Positions 1 to 11,575 of a stretch of 64,000 nucleotides of DNA are shown here, in pieces. Numbering within the stretch: the first letter of the stretch is position 1; every line of letters begins with the position of its first letter. Under the pieces are notes generated by a model. That model did no database searches and was not told where the DNA came from. It was given only the letters and a program-made list of their open reading frames with translations. Location: positions 1,352,236-1,416,235 of the forward strand of contig NW_021167081.1 of the NCBI RefSeq assembly GCF_003711515.1. The letters run 5' to 3'. The position numbers were made by a program, and so were the translations under genes. This DNA comes from Sodiomyces alkalinus F11. Lineage: Eukaryota > Ascomycota > Sordariomycetes > Glomerellales > Plectosphaerellaceae.

Positions 1-1
1 G

Positions 2-40
2 CTGCGGACGTCGGTCACGGCGTACCTGGAGGACAGATAG
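2..40 (+). CDS. Possible 3' end of a CDS cut by the window edge
   Basis: Reading from base 2 gives 12 codons (LRTSVTAYLEDR) ending in TAG at 38-40. Most codons end in G or C, as in the real genes of this window and unlike the flanking DNA. There is too little sequence to assign a family. It may be chance; the call rests only on codon composition and its position at the edge. Confidence 0.25.
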   Translation: MRTSVTAYLEDR

Positions 41-1663
41 TGGGGGATCCGTGACTACGTCCCCGGGTCGGGAACTTCAGTGCTTGCTACTGTCTTTGTA
101 CGTAGTAAACACTGTGTATTTTCACTGTCTAGCCGCACGTGGTTTCCTGCAACAAATCGAGAGTTGATTGGTCCTCTATGCCGAACCCCGGTTGAGCAAT
201 ATACTTTTTCCGATGCAGGTTCCAAGCCACCAGCCCAGTCAGGCTAGACGTCGATGCAAATCCCAATACGAAGTCTCCGAGGGTGAATTCATCCCAGACA
301 TTGAGTGAGCATTTCTCTGGCAGCTGCTGTGTTATCCAACTCTTTTTACCTGTCTATAGGCTCTCTACGTACGGATACTTTTGAGTATTGGTGACTGAAA
401 ACCCGGCCTAGGACAAGCTGCCAATAACTGTCACTCCGAATCACTCCGAAGCTATTCGGTCCACTGAAGCTGCCACATCTTCACTCGAGGAACAGGACTC
501 AACGTCTATGCCGAGCATTCCCGGCAGCTAGAGACCGCCGAGAATGTTTCTATCGCTAGTGTGGCTGTCTAGTGCGGGCGCTCCACAGCTCTTCGGCCCA
601 GGAGGCCCTCGATGACCTCGAGTTTATCATCTCCTATGACCCTTGACTTGATAACTCAACGCATTGCGGGGTCCTAGCAGACCGAGCTATGTATATCTCT
701 TTGCCTACAATGTTCGTTTCCGTGCCGGTTTCGGCGGGACGCGCCCAAACTAGCTTGTATGGTTTAACGCCGTGCCTGTGCAAGCCCTACGACTCCCGGG
801 CCGATCCATCCCCGAATTGGTCGCCCGCAGCCCCTCGCATATTCAACCAGAGCCGCTTTAAGGTCGAGTTGCGTGAAGCGAGATCTTCCGCCGCAGGCGA
901 TGAGTAGCAGCGAAACCCAATATATCACCATTATCATCGCCATGCATAATGCCCTCTATCCATCTCGCACAGGGTTAAGACATCAGTGCCTGGCGTGGCC
1001 TGTGTCTCACGAACCTCGCCGGAATTCACATTTATTCATCCCATAAGAGAAGGTCATGTCTCTTCGTAGGGCTGCTTAACCCAGTCCAGACCATGTGGGT
1101 GGGTACAGGCAAGCCAAATCCTCCAAGTCAGAGGGCGCCAAAAGGAACTTCTGTCAGTCTCAGACTCAGACCCATCCTCCCGCCTAGTATTCACCCACTC
1201 CACAGGGGGTGCCCTGTTGCTTTCTTGCCCTGTGAGTGGGAGAAAAGTCGACCAAGCTAGCTACACCTTTTCCCTCCCCCGCGAAAAAGACTGATATCTC
1301 CCTGAATCCACTTGGCGGTGGTGCCTAGGTTGCCCATTCAGGGGCCGTCGCCCCCCCTTCCCTCTTCTCATGGACATGGACATAACTCCTCGCCAACCAA
1401 ACCAGCCCCTCGTTCCCAGGCACTTTTGTTTTAATCCTTCACTCCTCTTTCATCATCTTTCATTTCATTGGGAGTACCTAATCGACCTCTTTTCGGCGCC
1501 TGCCGGGCGTCAGAAGACGACTCATCTGCACCGTTTCATGACGCAGACTTGGAGTCGATCCCTGAAGAAGGCGGTGTAACACACTGGCTATTGCCTCGGG
1601 ACCGTTAATTGACCCGACAGCGCGGAACCCTTACACCCTCATTACCCTACGTTGTATTGAGAC
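41..1663. other. Intergenic region and 5' leader of the first Clr5 gene
   Basis: No supported gene. Short open frames at 689-907 and 1370-1579 have no recognisable domain and poor codon bias. The last 300 bases are pyrimidine-rich (CTTTTCCCTCCCCC, CCCTTCCCTCTTCTC), which is typical of fungal promoters and leaders, and they lead directly to the ATG at 1664. Confidence 0.5.
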
Positions 1664-4077
1664 ATGTTCAACTCGGCCGCCGGTTCGGTAAACGGACCAC
1701 CAGCTCTTCTTCTTCCTCCTCCTCCTCCTCCTCCTCCTGACTGCGACCATGACATCCACGGCCACGATATCTCCGCCCACACCACCCACCATGCTTTTCA
1801 CGCAAATTCGCCTTATCTGGCGTCGTCGGGACCATCCTTCTACCCGGCCGCCGCTCAGCACCAAGGTTACAGCGGGTCTCTGAGTTGGGGGCCGTCGACC
1901 CTGGCTGCGAACTCGAGCCCCGAAGCCCTGTTATATGAGAGACGACAGCCGGCGTCCTTTATGACCGCCGTCTCCCCGTTTCACTCGAATGCCTCAGCTT
2001 TACCCTTTCAAGTCTCCGGCGAGACGCACGATTCGCTGACATGCAGGCCCCTGTGGCCCGTCGACGTCGACCAGATCGCAAGCACGTCTGTGGGAGCCCC
2101 TCCCCCGCCAAAATATATCACCAGTCCGCCGGGACCCATGCAGGTGCGAATGGGTAACGGCCTCATCTCGGCGTCGCCCAACTCGATGGACCACCACTGG
2201 ACACATGACACCGTGTCGCCGCACACTCCTTCTTTTCTGCCGGATGAGGAGTATGTTAAACTAGAAAGGGGTGCAGAAAGTACAAGCTTTTCCGGTCCGA
2301 CTACTTTCCCTTCGAGATCATCCCCTGCCAGCCATTCCCTTGTCGGCGCGACACAGCCAGTCGATATACCATCGGCGCATTCAAGACAATCCATATCATC
2401 ACCAGTATGGACACCAGCCATTTCCCTGACTTCTGGCGTAGTTGCCGAAAACACTTGCCCGTCTCCTATTTTATCTTCGTTCTTTCGCCCTCCTCCTTTT
2501 TTTCTTTCTTTTTCTTCTTCTCTTTTTACTAACCGAGGCAGACCGGACTCGGTAGCGACACCAAACCCCGTCATCTGTCCAAATCTCGGACAGAGAGCAG
2601 GCAACCTCGCCAAAAATACCTCCCTGGTGATAAGTGGGAAACGTACAAATGCGTGATTCGGCAATTGTATCTCGACGAGGGAAAACCGCTCAAAGAAGTG
2701 ATGGAGATCATGAAAGAATGCCATGGATTCGAGGCCTCGTACGTATTTCCTTCCCCCTTACCTCACCTACGTTGTAGGTCCTCCCCGTTGATAACCCATT
2801 TGCTGATGCCGGAAGTACCTAGAGCGAAGATGTACAAGACGAGGTTCTCTCAGTGGGGTTTCGCGAAGAACAACACGGTGGATGAGATAAAAAAACTACT
2901 GGCAATGAAGTTCGAACGAGACGCCCGGGGAAAGGTGACCGAGTTCATCCGTAACGGAAAGCCGGTCAACTTACGAACCTACTTGAAACGGAAAGGAGTC
3001 ACCGAGTACGACCTTTTGGATCTCGCGTCGCCGGCCGAACTACCTCCCCATGTGCGGTGCCGAACACCGACGCCACCGCCAGGATTGACCTATCTGCGAC
3101 CACCGGACCAGCTGCACGCACAAGAACTACTCGTGGGCAACATGAAGCGGGCATTTTTGCATCTCCGGCAACGAGAAATAGAGGCGGCCAAGCCTCGAGG
3201 GTGGGCATCAACGCTCACATGGGGCGCCGGGTCGAGCGACATGATATTCGAAGCGGGGAGGCTTTTCGCGAGCGGGGAGAACGGGCCAGCAGGCGACGTT
3301 CTGTTGCGGGCATTCCAGGATCTGGAATTGGACCTGCGGCAGCTCTCGTCACAGGGGCTTCGCGAATTGGTGCTCGCCATGGCGCACCGGAACCTCGACC
3401 TGGTGCTCGCCGTCTCCCAGTACGTGGCGGCGTACACGACGACCCGGTACGAGACGATGCACCCTCTCCGGCTGGCGTTCAACTGCCTGTACGAGGTGCA
3501 GCAGAAACACGGCGCGTCGGCGCTGACGGACCTTGTCTGGGGCAGCGTGCCAGCGCTGGCGGGCGAGATGGAGGAGATCTACGGGCGGCAGTCCCCCTAC
3601 GTGACTCGGTTCTGGATGGACCTCGCCATGCTGCACGGCTACGTCAACACGAACAAGCTGGAGAGGCTTTACGCGGAGCTCCAGCCCCTCGAGCGGGGCC
3701 TCGTGGACGAGCACGGCACGGCCGGGTGCGAGACGCTCGCGTTCCGGTTCACGCAGTCGTATCTGCTCTACCTCACGTCCCCCGAGAAGGCGGTGGATCA
3801 GACGATGGCGTTCAACGCGTGGCGGGTGCTCAAGAGGTCCAAGTTGGCGAACCGGGTCAAGGGACGGCCCAACGTGTACTGCTTCCACAGCACGCTCAGG
3901 CTGGAGCCGTGGATGAAGCGCTGCAAGGAGAAGTACGCCATGTTGACCAAAATGGTACAGAGGACCCTCGGGGTCGAGATCATACTGTACTTTGAGGGAG
4001 AGCCGCACGTCCGGGAGCATGCCGATGATGACGAGGAGGACGGGGACGATGGACCTGAATACCCGGGGCCGCCATGA
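1664..4077 (+). CDS. Clr5-domain protein (paralogue 1)
   Basis: Three exons are inferred: 1664-2404, 2542-2738 and 2823-4077, giving about 730 aa. Intron 1 has donor GTATGG (an in-phase alternative GTAGTT lies at 2438), a pyrimidine tract, TACTAAC and CAG. Intron 2 is 84 nt, GTACGT to CTAG, phase 2. Splicing rebuilds a complete Clr5 N-terminal domain at about residues 279-326 (KWETYKCVIRQLYLDEGK, then KEVMEIMK, GFEAS, KMYKTRFSQWGF). Before it lies a long Pro/Ser/His-rich, probably disordered stretch with a poly-Pro run encoded by CCT repeats at about 1713-1737. After it comes an RTPTPPP linker, a roughly 300-residue helical region, and an acidic tail (DDDEEDGDD). The Clr5 family is named for S. 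pombe Clr5, but most filamentous-fungal members are uncharacterised and presumed nuclear. The exact role is unknown. The domain is clear; the first donor site is the least certain part. Confidence 0.85.
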
Positions 4078-7000
4078 GGGAGATCCCCCGGGATATATGA
4101 TTAGCAACTGCCTCCCGAATCCTTGTGCGTGGTAACTAACCAAAGCCAACCCGGAGATACTGTACGGGTGCACGGATTTCCCCAGGACATATAGAGGCGA
4201 CAGACACGGGACTGAAGGGCTTAGGGAATGTCAGGATTAATGCAATCGACGCCGCATGTTCTGAGGGTGGAGGACGTAGGGGGAGGGACGCTGGACCCGG
4301 GTGAAGAGAGGTTGCACAAACAGACGAAGGATGGACGGGGGACCAGTATCCAGCAAGCAATTCAACAAAGTGGAATCACGGCCGCAGACGACCTCTGTTT
4401 TCCGCTTTTGTGGTCTTAATGGAAGGAACTTGAAGCTATTCCCAGTTCGGGTTGGTGTCCAGGCGTCACTTTGTTTCCGTTTTCTCACTACGTCATAGCG
4501 AACCCGCGAAACGGAATGCAGATCTGGAACAGTAATACGAAGTACACAAACGGAAGTACAAAATATGACATATCATGGCAGTTTCGGGTTCCAAGGTCCT
4601 GGGAAACGAGTAGATCGTCCTGCGTCTTGCATGTCGGACTGTTGTGCCTTCGGGGTTCGATATTAGAACCCGGACGGAGGGGTTGTAATTACATTGTAAT
4701 TTTGGTAAACACAAGGAATCAGTCGTGCCAGTAATGCAAAGTTAAGCCTATAGAAGACGATCCCGACGTGGATGCCGCTGTCACTGATGTATGTCACGAT
4801 GCAGTTCAACGGACGAAAAGCCCCCCCCCTTTCTTCCCAAAATGGTGGCACATGTGTCTCTGTCGATGCTTGTCTAGACCTCAGTCTTTAGTTTGTTTCT
4901 TTGGGCCGACAGAGCCCAACGGATCCTGAGACCTCTTCCCAAGTCATCACCGAGACGTCAGAGCTAGCACTCAGGCCGTTGGGATGTTTTGTACGACACT
5001 GGTCCCCGGCATCTCCTTTTCTTCGACACGACGTTCAGGGTAGATAAGGTGGCGCCGGTAGCTCATACCTAGGTAGTAGGTTAAGGTAGGGAGCTCCGGA
5101 TAGGTACCTAGTACTACGGTTGCGGGGTACAGCAAACCATTGATAGGAACGGCTAGGGCGAAGATATGAGACGGAGTAAACCATCCTGGCGAAAGGTCCG
5201 GATTTTAAAATTACTCCGTAGGCATAAATACTATTTCCTACTCGACATGTGCTGTGCTGTTCCTGGACAGAACGTGCGTGAAACATAGCGGAGACGTGAT
5301 AATATTAAAAGCCTTTCATTCCTCCTTCCTCCCTTCGCCGTCCTCACCCCCAACCCCCAACCCCACCAGACCAGACCGCCCGTCGAACCTCCACCCCCCC
5401 TTGAACACGTCTGTGCATTTTCGAAACCGGGGGCGCACTTCGCTTCGTACTGTACACAGGTTCGACCAAGGATTAGACGCACAATGACATCCGCTTTGCA
5501 GCTTTCGGGCCGCACTAAAGTAGGGACGTGCTGCGGTTCTCTGGCGGAGGAGGCTTCTCAGCGAGTAGTTTCCTATTCGTACATGCCGAGGGAGAAGAGG
5601 GGGAGATGCCGGGGCGGCATGAATATGTAGGTATTCGTACATTTTTGGGCTCTTGGGCGTTACATCTACCCTTCCATCCTGGGGATTGCTTGATTGGTGT
5701 CAAGACATAATTAAAACCCACACCGTGATGTGATGATATATGACGAGATGCAGTGTGGGTGTAAAAATGGCATATGCTCCCCCTCCGACTTCTAACTTCT
5801 CATCATCAGCCAGAAAAACACCCCGGACCCTATGTAGAACCTACTACGGTGATATGTCCTGGTGGTATGGGGGTACATGACCCTTAGCCATGGGATGTCA
5901 TGAATGAAGACAGCAAAGGCCGAGTCAAAGCCCATCAGAGGTCCCTTGGCTTGGCTTGGCCATCTCGATCCCCTGTACTCTGCGGACACATGGGACACAT
6001 GGGAATACCTACCTCTACAAAGAGGGTGAGTGCGTGAAGTGTGAGAGCTTGTTGGGTTGGTGTGGGGGGAAGCACTGCTGACCAACGGAAGAAAACCCGC
6101 CAATCCAGTCCTCGATAGACCTGGGGAGTTGCACGCGCGACTGCGAATAATATGAGGTACCTTAGGTAATTTAAAGACTACTTCGTACTCCGTTCTGATT
6201 CTGGAGATTGATCCCCATAATTTAGTCCGAGGAGATGCGTCTAGACCGTCCACAAAATAAAATAAAAGAGGACCAGTCTAGTCTACCGAGTAAAACAGTA
6301 CACGTACCAGCTAACTAATAAGCCCCATAGCTTAATCCGTCGTCCGTCTGTTCCCCAAGGATTGCCCTCGCAGCTCTCATCGTCATCAGTACACGCTGTA
6401 ATATTACTTCGTTCGCGATAGTATCGGCATCAAAAAAGTCCCCTCCCCCCTGCAAGCCAAACAAGCTCATCTGCAGACAGCCACATATGCAACCCGCCAG
6501 CCTAATTAACCAGGGACCAAAGGAGTAAGATGGACGCGCGGCACAAATGCAACCTCGACATTTTTGTTTTCTTTTCTTGAATAATTCGAAACGGCCCTAA
6601 GCTGGCTGCACGAGCCCTGGTTTTGGCTTCTTTTTTTGGCCTTTCTTGCTGCAAGCCACTTGGACTCCCATTGGACTTTGGGGAGAGTGTACGGAGGCAT
6701 TACGGAGTGCACGGGAATGCAGGCATATATAGGCTTACAGGCATACCGTAATTACTTGGTAGCTGACTGACATGCACGGAAGGAATTACGTCGTAAATTG
6801 CTCCAAAAGCGACACATTGCATACGAAAACAGATGGGCCATCGTTAATAAGCTTATAGCTAAGGCAGTTGGTTCGTTTCCTAGGCACCTACACGTAGACC
6901 GGAGTTGATCCCTGCCTATTCTTCGGCGGAGGCGCGAGTGCCATGGATGCTCAAGGTTGACGAGACGGTCATTTTTAGATAACAATAAATTGTGTGTATG

Positions 7001-8439
7001 TATGCAGAGGAATGTCCTTGCAAGGGCAATGCGCCCAGCTACCAAGTCTGTGCCGCACTCTTGTAACGTGGCAGAAGATGCCACATATTCCGTAGACGCT
7101 ATTATTATTACATTTCCGTGCCAAAAGTATCAGACAAAGATGAGGCTGGACCTCGCGTAGATCAATGCGGTGAGCTTTTCTTCAACAGATCTGACAATGC
7201 ATGCCAAGATGTTTCTCTCTCCCTATCTCCCCCGACAATAGCAACACAACACTCCAGAACAGTTTGTCGCTCAAATTATAGGAGCTAACAACTTAGATTT
7301 CAATTCCAGAAGGCCATCGCGAAGTCGCTAAATAGTGGTATCTCATTTCTCATGTCAAACTGAGGTCGTCCTGCCTCAAACCGCGGCGTCAATTCGCTCT
7401 TGAACAAAACGTGCCAAAAGTGCAATCAACATGCAAACGGCCTCTGCACGGGCCATTTCCCTCCTAATCACCCCCAAGAAAAACCAAGGCAATGAATCCA
7501 GTCAAAAGAGTTCCAGGGTCCCTATCGGAGTCCCGTGAACTTCGTACATGAAACAGCCAAACGACCATTCCGTGGATCCCCCACCAGTCCCGCACCGCCA
7601 GATTTGGTCTGACCAGTATGCAAGGCGACGTCAGTGGCGGGTCGAAATGAAATAAGGAACTGGCTAAAAATAATGACGCGATAACCAGGTGCGGGCGTCA
7701 GAGAGATGTTGCTGGGTTTGCTCGGAGCCGATGCCACTGACGCGAAGAAAAAAAAGAAAAAAAAAAGACGGAACAATCGACGAGAGGAAACAGGACGAAA
7801 TAGACGAGGGACGAATATCGGGTACTCTGTTTCATTTTTTATTTTTTTTAAATTTCTCGTGTTTCTGGCCCAGGAAAAGAGGCCATCGTGGAGGAAGCAT
7901 CAGGAGAATCCCTCCGAAATAAATTCGTCCAATAACTTTCCCCCTTGATCTCCACTCGAAGGCCCGCGTCGAAAACAAATTGGGCTCGACTTTGGTTCAA
8001 CCCATGCAGGGGACCAATCAGGGCCCGCCCCGCCCACAGACAGAATTGCTCATGCACGATGATGTATACCTGGCACTGCCCCAAGACCCCATACAGCACG
8101 GCCCGGCAACGTGTAAAGGCTGCACCGAAAACAAAGGAGGGCGACCGTTTGATGTTTGGAAGGTTTGTCTTCAGCCAACACTACATGAATGTTCAATGAA
8201 CAACATAAGTGAAAGAAGAGATAGGGAGAGAGGCGCATAAAAAGAACAAAAATCACGTGGATTTTTGTTATCGATTTGTGGCTATCCGGTACTTTGCCAC
8301 GTTTGAGATTCGTGAGGGAAATGACGACTGTTCCCGACGTGGCCAATAGGATGTCCCGGAGCAAACAACTGTCAGGGACAGTCCATGCATCCGGTGGATG
8401 CCATTTTGGAGATGGGATTTTATTTCTCGCTCCATTTGT
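4078..8439. other. Gene-free interval
   Basis: No supportable gene was found on either strand. Open frames here are short, lack domain motifs and have non-coding composition. Visible local structure includes a C-rich stretch at about 5345-5400, an imperfect inverted repeat around 5717-5762 (ACCCACAC facing GTGTGGGT), A-rich runs at 7748-7768, and copies of the 9-bp TACTCCGTA-type motif (for example 5212-5220). Confidence 0.5.
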
Positions 8440-8752
8440 TCAAGGGCGCATAATGGGCCGCCCTGAGTCGCTGTCGCCCTTATCGCTGTGGAAGGCCACG
8501 TCGAAGCGGTCGTTGTTGTAGATGGCCCACAATCGTAGGATATGGTAGTCCCAGCGCTGGCGGCAGAGCAGGGCTTTCCGCCCTCTAGCCCCTGAATTTG
8601 CCGCTTTTCGCACCCAAATGCGGTAGCAAGTTCGGCGAACCTGGACGGGCTTCCTCCTCGGCATGCGGAGGTTTGCGCATTCTGCAGGGCTTGAGATGTT
8701 GGTTGACCAGATCCGCATGTGACGATGGCAGGTGCTCGATAAGCACCGGCAT
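8440..8752 (-). pseudogene. Broken or frameshifted coding fragment, unidentified
   Basis: Two adjoining reading frames on the minus strand look protein-coding. An ATG at 8752 opens 55 codons (starting MPVLIEHLPSSHADLVNQHL) that stop at 8585-8587. A second frame overlapping its end continues about 45 codons (KALLCRQRWDYHILRLWAIY, then NNDRFDVAFHS) to a stop at 8440. The second part has strong GC3 bias and an amphipathic, aromatic-rich composition. Too few bases separate the frames for an intron. A single frameshift (pseudogene or assembly error) would join them. I do not recognise the family, and a chance pair of frames is possible. Confidence 0.3.
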
Positions 8753-8993
8753 GAGGCAGTCGGGAGAGGGCCCGGGGTTTCCCTTGTCTTATCTTTATTA
8801 TTTTTTTCTTTTCATGTCACCGCCTCGCCATCCGTCAGTGTCGACTCAAATGGCGTGTGGTGCGGAGAAGGCTCGGCCGGGTGGTTGACTTTCGGCGGGA
8901 ATATACTTCGAGCGGGTATGATGCTGATCGTGCTAAGCCTCGGATATGTTGACTAATGGTTTTGCTCTAGCATTTCGTTGTCGGGAAAGGAGT

Positions 8994-9266
8994 TCATTTG
9001 AAGCCAGTTTTCTTTGCGCAACGATCGCAGTAATATAAATTTGTTGAGATGCGAACCATGCCGTAGATGCCAGGGTCATCGGTGGACGTCACTTCGATGG
9101 AGGCGGCGCAACGCATACAGCGGATGGTCTCGACCGAGACCGTGACGGGAACTGAGTCCATGTTTGGAATATAAGAACGGCTTGATGTCGTAGAGAGGTC
9201 GGAATCGGAACCGGATGAGGATGAGGAACTCCCGATGTGAACGGCCGCGGGACGGGTGGTAGACAT
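8994..9266 (-). CDS. Small CxxC-CxxC (zinc-ribbon-like) protein
   Basis: This single exon encodes 90 aa, starting at an ATG (MSTTRPAAVH). Residues 1-45 are Ser/Thr/Asp-rich and probably disordered. Residues 46-90 form a compact module with two cysteine pairs, C50-x-x-C53 and C80-x-x-C83, separated by 26 residues, the usual spacing of a one-zinc ribbon or knuckle. Between them are GMVRI and the aromatic NLYYCDRC. Small conserved fungal proteins of this design exist, but I cannot assign a function; zinc binding and protein or nucleic-acid contact are inferences. It ends near base 8994, about 240 bp from the fragment at 8440-8752. Confidence 0.72.
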   Translation of the reverse strand: MSTTRPAAVHIGSSSSSSGSDSDLSTTSSRSYIPNMDSVPVTVSVETIRCMRCAASIEVTSTDDPGIYGMVRISTNLYYCDRCAKKTGFK

Positions 9267-11443
9267 GATAAGTGCAATCGTGGGGATGGAGTGGGTAGGC
9301 GTAGGAGTATTTGGGAGTGTTGGTCGAGGCGTGGCTGTGCGTGATGATTAGGATTTATCTTTGGATGCGAGGTCTGTCCATGTGTTTCGTCGAGATAGTG
9401 TAGAGACAGAGAGGCTTGAAGAAAGGCGTAGTGAGGAGAGGATAAGAAGGCGGGGGGGGGCTTTAAGAAAGATCGACCCTGGGGGTCATATGCTTTATTA
9501 CACAGGATGTGACAACACTGGTGGAGAAGGACAGGGGCAAGGCAGCACAAGGCAGGGCTGCGCCCAAACAATGTGCAGGGGTACAGAGGAGATACGAAAT
9601 AGTGGGGATACTACGTACCTGCCAGCGGAGGAAAAGAAAGAGGACGAAAGGAAATGGCACTGACAAGGGTACCAGGGTTGCGTCGGGCAAGGTCGGGGGG
9701 TAAGACGTAAGATGTTATTTGTAGAAATGTATCCGTACACCACTGTCAGGCACAGGCCACAGGCAGAAAGAATAAGGGAGATGAATGAAAGCCCGGGGCG
9801 AGCCAAGGGTTCAGATGAGAATAAAGAAAACCACGAGACAAGAAAGTAGAAGAAGAAAAGTGACAGCCCAGTGGTCTTTTCTATCCGTAAGTTAAAATCG
9901 AAGTTTCTGCGGAATTGTGTGGTGACAAGGTTGCCTAGGTCCAAGGTAAGATGCAACCTTATGATGAGTGCGACGAGAAGATAGGAGGCGGGGGGGTGAG
10001 AGGGCCGGGGGGCGTGTGCAGCAAGACCGCAGATGGAATATATATATATATATATACGGATATAACTCGCAGCTCGTGTACTCCGTACGCTATGTAGGTG
10101 CGACGTAACGAAGCAGGAGGCGGCGGAAAGAGAAAGCCGTAAGGGTAAGAAGTTGTCTGGCTCTTTGCTGCGATGGGTGCGGTGCTGCACTAATAAAAAG
10201 TTGAGAGGAAGTGAAGTTTTCACACGGTCGGGTTCTGCAGTTCTGCAAGCGGTGGTCTCCTGAGTCGTGGTCAAGCTGATGGGCCCAGCTGATTCATATT
10301 GTCTAGAGACGTGCTGTGTTCGACAATTGCAGTCGGACCGGTAGGTATCAGTCTTTGCCGATTTTGTATGCCTGGCAGACTTCTAGAATTCCGAGCGGGT
10401 TTCGATTTTGGCCGTAGAGATCGTTCCGAACCTTCGCCTCTCGTGTGAACTGGGGGGGAACAGGTAATATTGTAACATGCGTACGACGGGAGCGTGGGAG
10501 GAAAGGTTGGATTGATATAGCCTTCGTACACGTACGATGTAATGCTAGGAGTCGACACATACCCGTATATCTAGGCACCACAATCAAATCCGGGCCAAGA
10601 GGTCCAAGAATTGTGCTGAGAACCGGAGCTTACAAACGGCTGGAGCTAGTGTGCCATCCATGTACCGAGCAAGTACGTTGTAAGGATGATCATACTTTGT
10701 AGAGAAAGCGGAGGTGAGCCTGGCCATGGCCATGGCTCTATCCACCCACAGAAAACATGGCTATTAGCATCACCATCGGGCATCGCCATAGGTACTATGT
10801 ACGATGTGTGTATGATGCTCTGATCCACGGAGGAACTAGAGGCTGAAGGTAACACACCAGACATAACAGCTGAATGGCGAACGAAGACGGCACCATGGAT
10901 TGTCCTCTTGGTCCAATAGTACCTAGGTATATTTTGGGACCCACCTTTTAGCTCCCACACTATTCAGCCCGAATATGAACGGTCTGGCCTGTCCACGATG
11001 GACACTTGGACGACTGATTCAACCTACCTTACCTTAGATTTTGGGTTCGGTTGTAACCTGTTGAAGGAACTGGATGGCATATGTATACTTCCCAGGTACA
11101 GTCATGTCAAGCATCCCTATGCCATTTCTCGCGGGATTGATGGACTTGATTGTGGGGACACGTTTCAAGCCTCCGAGAACTGGAACGGGCTGCCTAAGTA
11201 CCGCTTCGCAAAATAATAACATGAATTCAACCGCCCTGTCATTTCGCAACGGGGTCGTCATCAGGCCATCCGCTCAAACCGTCAGGCTGGGCGCTGTGTT
11301 GATTGAGTTGTGTAATCACCCGATTTCTCCCTCGCGTTTCCTCCTTCTTCTCGGTCTGTGTAACAGCCTCAGTTTACGAGAAGTGCAAATATTACAACAC
11401 ACTTTTTTTTGCTTGTTGAACGGTTGGGATGGCCCCTGACGTA
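9267..11443. other. Intergenic region upstream of the CxxC gene
   Basis: No supported gene. The 258-codon open frame at 9498-10274 (-) is low-complexity and rich in Ser/Leu/Tyr from pyrimidine tracts; it is not convincing. An (AT)n run lies at about 10038-10056 and a TACTCCGTA motif at 10079-10087. Confidence 0.45.
10038..10056. repeat. AT dinucleotide microsatellite
   Basis: Alternating A/T run of about 19 bases in non-coding DNA. Confidence 0.85.
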
Positions 11444-11573
11444 CAGTGGGGGGAAATAAGTATTTGAACACTCCTACGTATTTGAGGCTAGATAGTAAGC
11501 CCATATGCCGCAGCCTGGCATTTTGTGGGTCGATGGTACATCGGCGTGTTCAAATACTTTTTGCCGGGCGCTG
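11444..11573. mobile_element. 130-bp Tc1/mariner-type MITE
   Basis: The element begins CAGTGGGGGG and its inverted end begins CAGCGCCCGG. Both termini then carry the same AAGTATTTGAACAC core (14 identical bases) followed by a 2-base CC, giving terminal inverted repeats of 31 bp with 7 mismatches. TA lies immediately outside each end (11442-11443 and 11574-11575), the target duplication expected for Tc1/mariner transposition. The CAGTGG start and the GTATTTG core match the style of Tc1-like termini. There is no transposase, so this is a non-autonomous miniature element. Both ends are seen directly; the family assignment is inferred from the ends. Confidence 0.75.
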
Positions 11574-11575
11574 TA

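Noticed and set aside
3057..4173. Long frames on both strands overlapping the first Clr5 gene (3057-3995 plus, 3349-4173 minus)
   Set aside because: High-GC coding DNA yields open shadow frames. Only the Clr5 frame has domain motifs and consistent splicing.
5345..5400. Telomere-like CCCCAA runs
   Set aside because: Irregular C-rich DNA with no tandem CCCTAA units.
9498..10274. 258-codon minus frame
   Set aside because: Low-complexity, with a Tyr-Ile run from the AT microsatellite and no domain. Probably leader or intergenic DNA of the CxxC gene.
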